Positions 62,439-64,000 of a DNA stretch of 64,000 nt are shown here, piece after piece (the first letter of the stretch is position 1; the number at the start of each line of letters is the position of its first letter). Position numbers and translations under genes: made by a program. The notes under the pieces are model-generated. The model saw only the letters and a list, made by a program, of their open reading frames with translations, did no database searches and had not been told where the DNA came from. Source of the stretch: JANOSH01 sp031415695 (GTDB taxonomy: Bacteria > Actinomycetota > Acidimicrobiia > Acidimicrobiales > Ilumatobacteraceae); assembly GCA_031415695.1 (NCBI GenBank), contig JANOSH010000066.1:62001-126000 (forward strand), given 5' to 3'.

Positions 62439-63712
62439 GTGTTTAGCATCGATCTCGCGTGTGCCCAACGGCTCGACGCTACCGATCCGCTACGGCACAT
62501 CCGCGCCGAGTTCCGCATTCCTCAAACGGCAGCAGGTACCGACGAAATCTACCTTGTGGGCAATTCGCTGGGGCGCTTCCTCGTCTTGCTGTCGACATGG
62601 TGCACGACGAGCTAGAGCGCTGGGCGACGCTTGGCGTGCGGGGCCATACCACTGGAGGCACGGCGTGGGCACCCTTCCACGAACTGCTCACGGTGCAGAT
62701 GGCGGCGCTCGTAGGCGGTCGACCTCACGAGGTTGTCGTGATGAACTCGCTCACGGTCAACCTGCATCTGCTTATGGTGAGTTTCTATCGACCTACGGCC
62801 GCCCGACACAAAATTCTCATCGAGGGGCACGCTTTTCCGTCGGACCACTTTGCTGTCGAGTCTCAGATCCGCCAGCGTGGGTTCGACCCAGCCACATCGC
62901 TCGTCGTGGTGTCACCGCGGCCCGGTTCGGACACGATCGACGACGCTGATCTTTTCGATGCGATTCGCCAGCACGGTTCCGAGTTGGCCCTCGTGTTCTT
63001 GCCGGGAGTGCAGTACTACACCGGTCAGGTGTTCGACATCTCGGCTATCACTGCCGCCGCGCACGCGCACGGTGCACTGGTGGGCTTCGACCTTGCTCAC
63101 GCTGCAGGCAACTTGGTTCTCGAATTGCACGATTGGCAGGTCGACTTTGCCGCCTGGTGCACATATAAGTACCTCAACAGCGGGCCCGGTGGGGTCGCCG
63201 GGTGTTTCGTTCACGAACGGCACGTGACCGACCAATCGTTGCCAAAGTTCTTGGGCTGGTGGGGTACCAACAAGTCGACCCGTTTCGAGATGGACACAGT
63301 GTTCGACGCCATCGCGACAGTCGAGTCGTGGCAGGTGAGCAACGCCCCGATTCTGTCGATGGCGACGCTACGGGCCTCCCTCGACGTGATCGATCGTGCC
63401 GGCCGAATTGGGGCGATGCGGGCGAAATCGGTGCAACAAATCGGCTACTTCGATTTCATGATCGACACGGTACTGGTGGGTCGTGTCGAGTCAATCACGC
63501 CTAGGCCAATGCACCAGCGCGGTTGTCAGTTCGCACTACGCATTATCGATACGCGCTTCGACGGCAAGTTGGTACACGAACAGCTTGAGGCTCAGGGTGT
63601 TGCCTGCGACTGGCGTTATCCCGACGTGATTCGAGCCGCGCCAGTGCCGCTGTATAATTCGTTCGTCGATATCCACTCCTTTGTGATGGTCCTCGACCAA
63701 TTGCTGTCATGA
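62439..63712 (+). pseudogene. kynU: Kynureninase with a frameshift near the N-terminus
   Basis: GTG 62439 is 3 bp after the ACMSD stop and opens FSIDLACAQRLDATDPLRHIRAEFRIPQ, then IYLVGNSLG, the kynureninase start. At the G4 run (62570-62573) the frame is lost, and a stop follows at about 62614. One more G would restore ALPRLAVDMVHDELERWATLGVRGHTTGGTAWAPF and the rest of a normal kynureninase, with PLP Lys in AWCTYKYLNSGPGG near 63160. The remaining sequence is intact to 63712. It may be a sequencing error; otherwise the enzyme is inactive and kynurenine cleavage is lost. Confidence 0.85.
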
Positions 63713-64000
63713 ACGCTCTGTCCCAACACGGGCCCGTGGTCATTATCGGCGCCGGGCCGTGCGGCTCGCTGTTGGCGATTCTTTTGGCCGGACTCGGTCA
63801 CGACGTCGAAGTGTTCGAGAGTCGCCCCGACCTTCGTACATCGGTGGTCCCGGCGGGCCGATCTATCAACCTTGCGCTCGCATCGCGCGGAATTGCGGCG
63901 CTAGAGGAGGCCGGGGTGATGGATGAGGTAGCCAAGCGACTCATCCCGATGCGCGGTCGCATGGTTCATGTTGACGGTTCTGCGGTGTTCCAGCCCTATG
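63709..64000 (+). CDS. kmo: Kynurenine 3-monooxygenase (3' end outside window)
   Basis: 97 residues visible, still open at 64000. The FAD motif GAGPCGSLLAILLAG near 14-28 and the KMO-specific RSINLALASRGIAALE near 51-66 identify the enzyme. It hydroxylates kynurenine to 3-hydroxykynurenine, upstream of kynureninase. ATG overlaps the kynureninase stop. Confidence 0.9.
   Translation, partial: MNALSQHGPVVIIGAGPCGSLLAILLAGLGHDVEVFESRPDLRTSVVPAGRSINLALASRGIAALEEAGVMDEVAKRLIPMRGRMVHVDGSAVFQPY

Overview
The window looks like chromosomal DNA of a high-GC actinobacterium, possibly of the Acidimicrobiia type. The evidence is the GC-rich codon use, a PPOX-fold F420/flavin-type reductase, a DsbA-fold protein of the mycothiol-dependent nitroreductase type, an SCO6745-like protein, a Gram-positive LexA box, many GTG/TTG or leaderless starts, and many fatty-acid and CoA catabolic genes. 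The phylum is an inference from gene content. No rRNA, complete tRNA or CRISPR array was seen.

Layout. 1-3470: a sulfur module (persulfide-dioxygenase-like MBL protein, two YeeE/YedE half-transporters, a GntR/HutC regulator, a TauE/SafE permease) in which a TGTACGTACA-like palindrome recurs at three promoters. 3633-5878: an ABC pair whose ATPase has lost its Walker A end. 5981-19665: a 13.7-kb block of five genes whose stop and start codons overlap by 1-4 nt at every junction: a PhoD-like phosphatase without an export signal and four large proteins (1141, 857, 1290 and 517 aa) of unknown function. This is the best candidate for an undescribed system. 19695-23020: a geranylgeranyl-reductase-like flavoprotein divergent from a MenG/UbiE-like methyltransferase and a UbiA-like membrane protein, then a PPOX reductase.

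23386-30071 is a decayed mobile or accessory region. It holds a truncated TrwC-type relaxase, an Xis-like HTH protein, a two-gene HTH/nucleotidyltransferase module (possible type IV toxin-antitoxin) with a 32-bp operator-like palindrome and flanking imperfect palindromes, a broken tyrosine integrase joined to the 3' end of an amidohydrolase gene, an AbiEii-like nucleotidyltransferase, and a truncated SCO6745-like gene. 30130-34805: an NTF2-like protein, aldo/keto reductase, a second TauE/SafE, an agmatinase-family enzyme, another NTF2-like protein and a LysR regulator. 34989-37817: a 942-aa SEC-C protein.

37886-48896 is catabolic: Baeyer-Villiger-type monooxygenase, acyl-CoA ligase, a phosphotransferase-fold protein lacking its catalytic Asp, a cyclase-family hydrolase, a CoA transferase, an acyl-CoA dehydrogenase, and a pair resembling NicD and NicX of nicotinate degradation. 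48861-57719 is mixed: peptidoglycan-binding lipoprotein, SOS-controlled dinB, DsbA-like protein, SDR, PIG-L deacetylase, dual-specificity phosphatase, slipin pseudogene, SHMT-like enzyme, amidohydrolase and a secreted protein. 57716-59799 carries two steps of carnitine breakdown (carnitine dehydrogenase and a beta-keto acid cleavage enzyme). 60485-64000 is a tryptophan/kynurenine operon (RidA-type deaminase, 3-hydroxyanthranilate dioxygenase, ACMSD, frameshifted kynureninase, kynurenine 3-monooxygenase running off the end). Several genes are broken by single-base deletions, some in homopolymers, so base-calling error should be excluded before calling them real pseudogenes.
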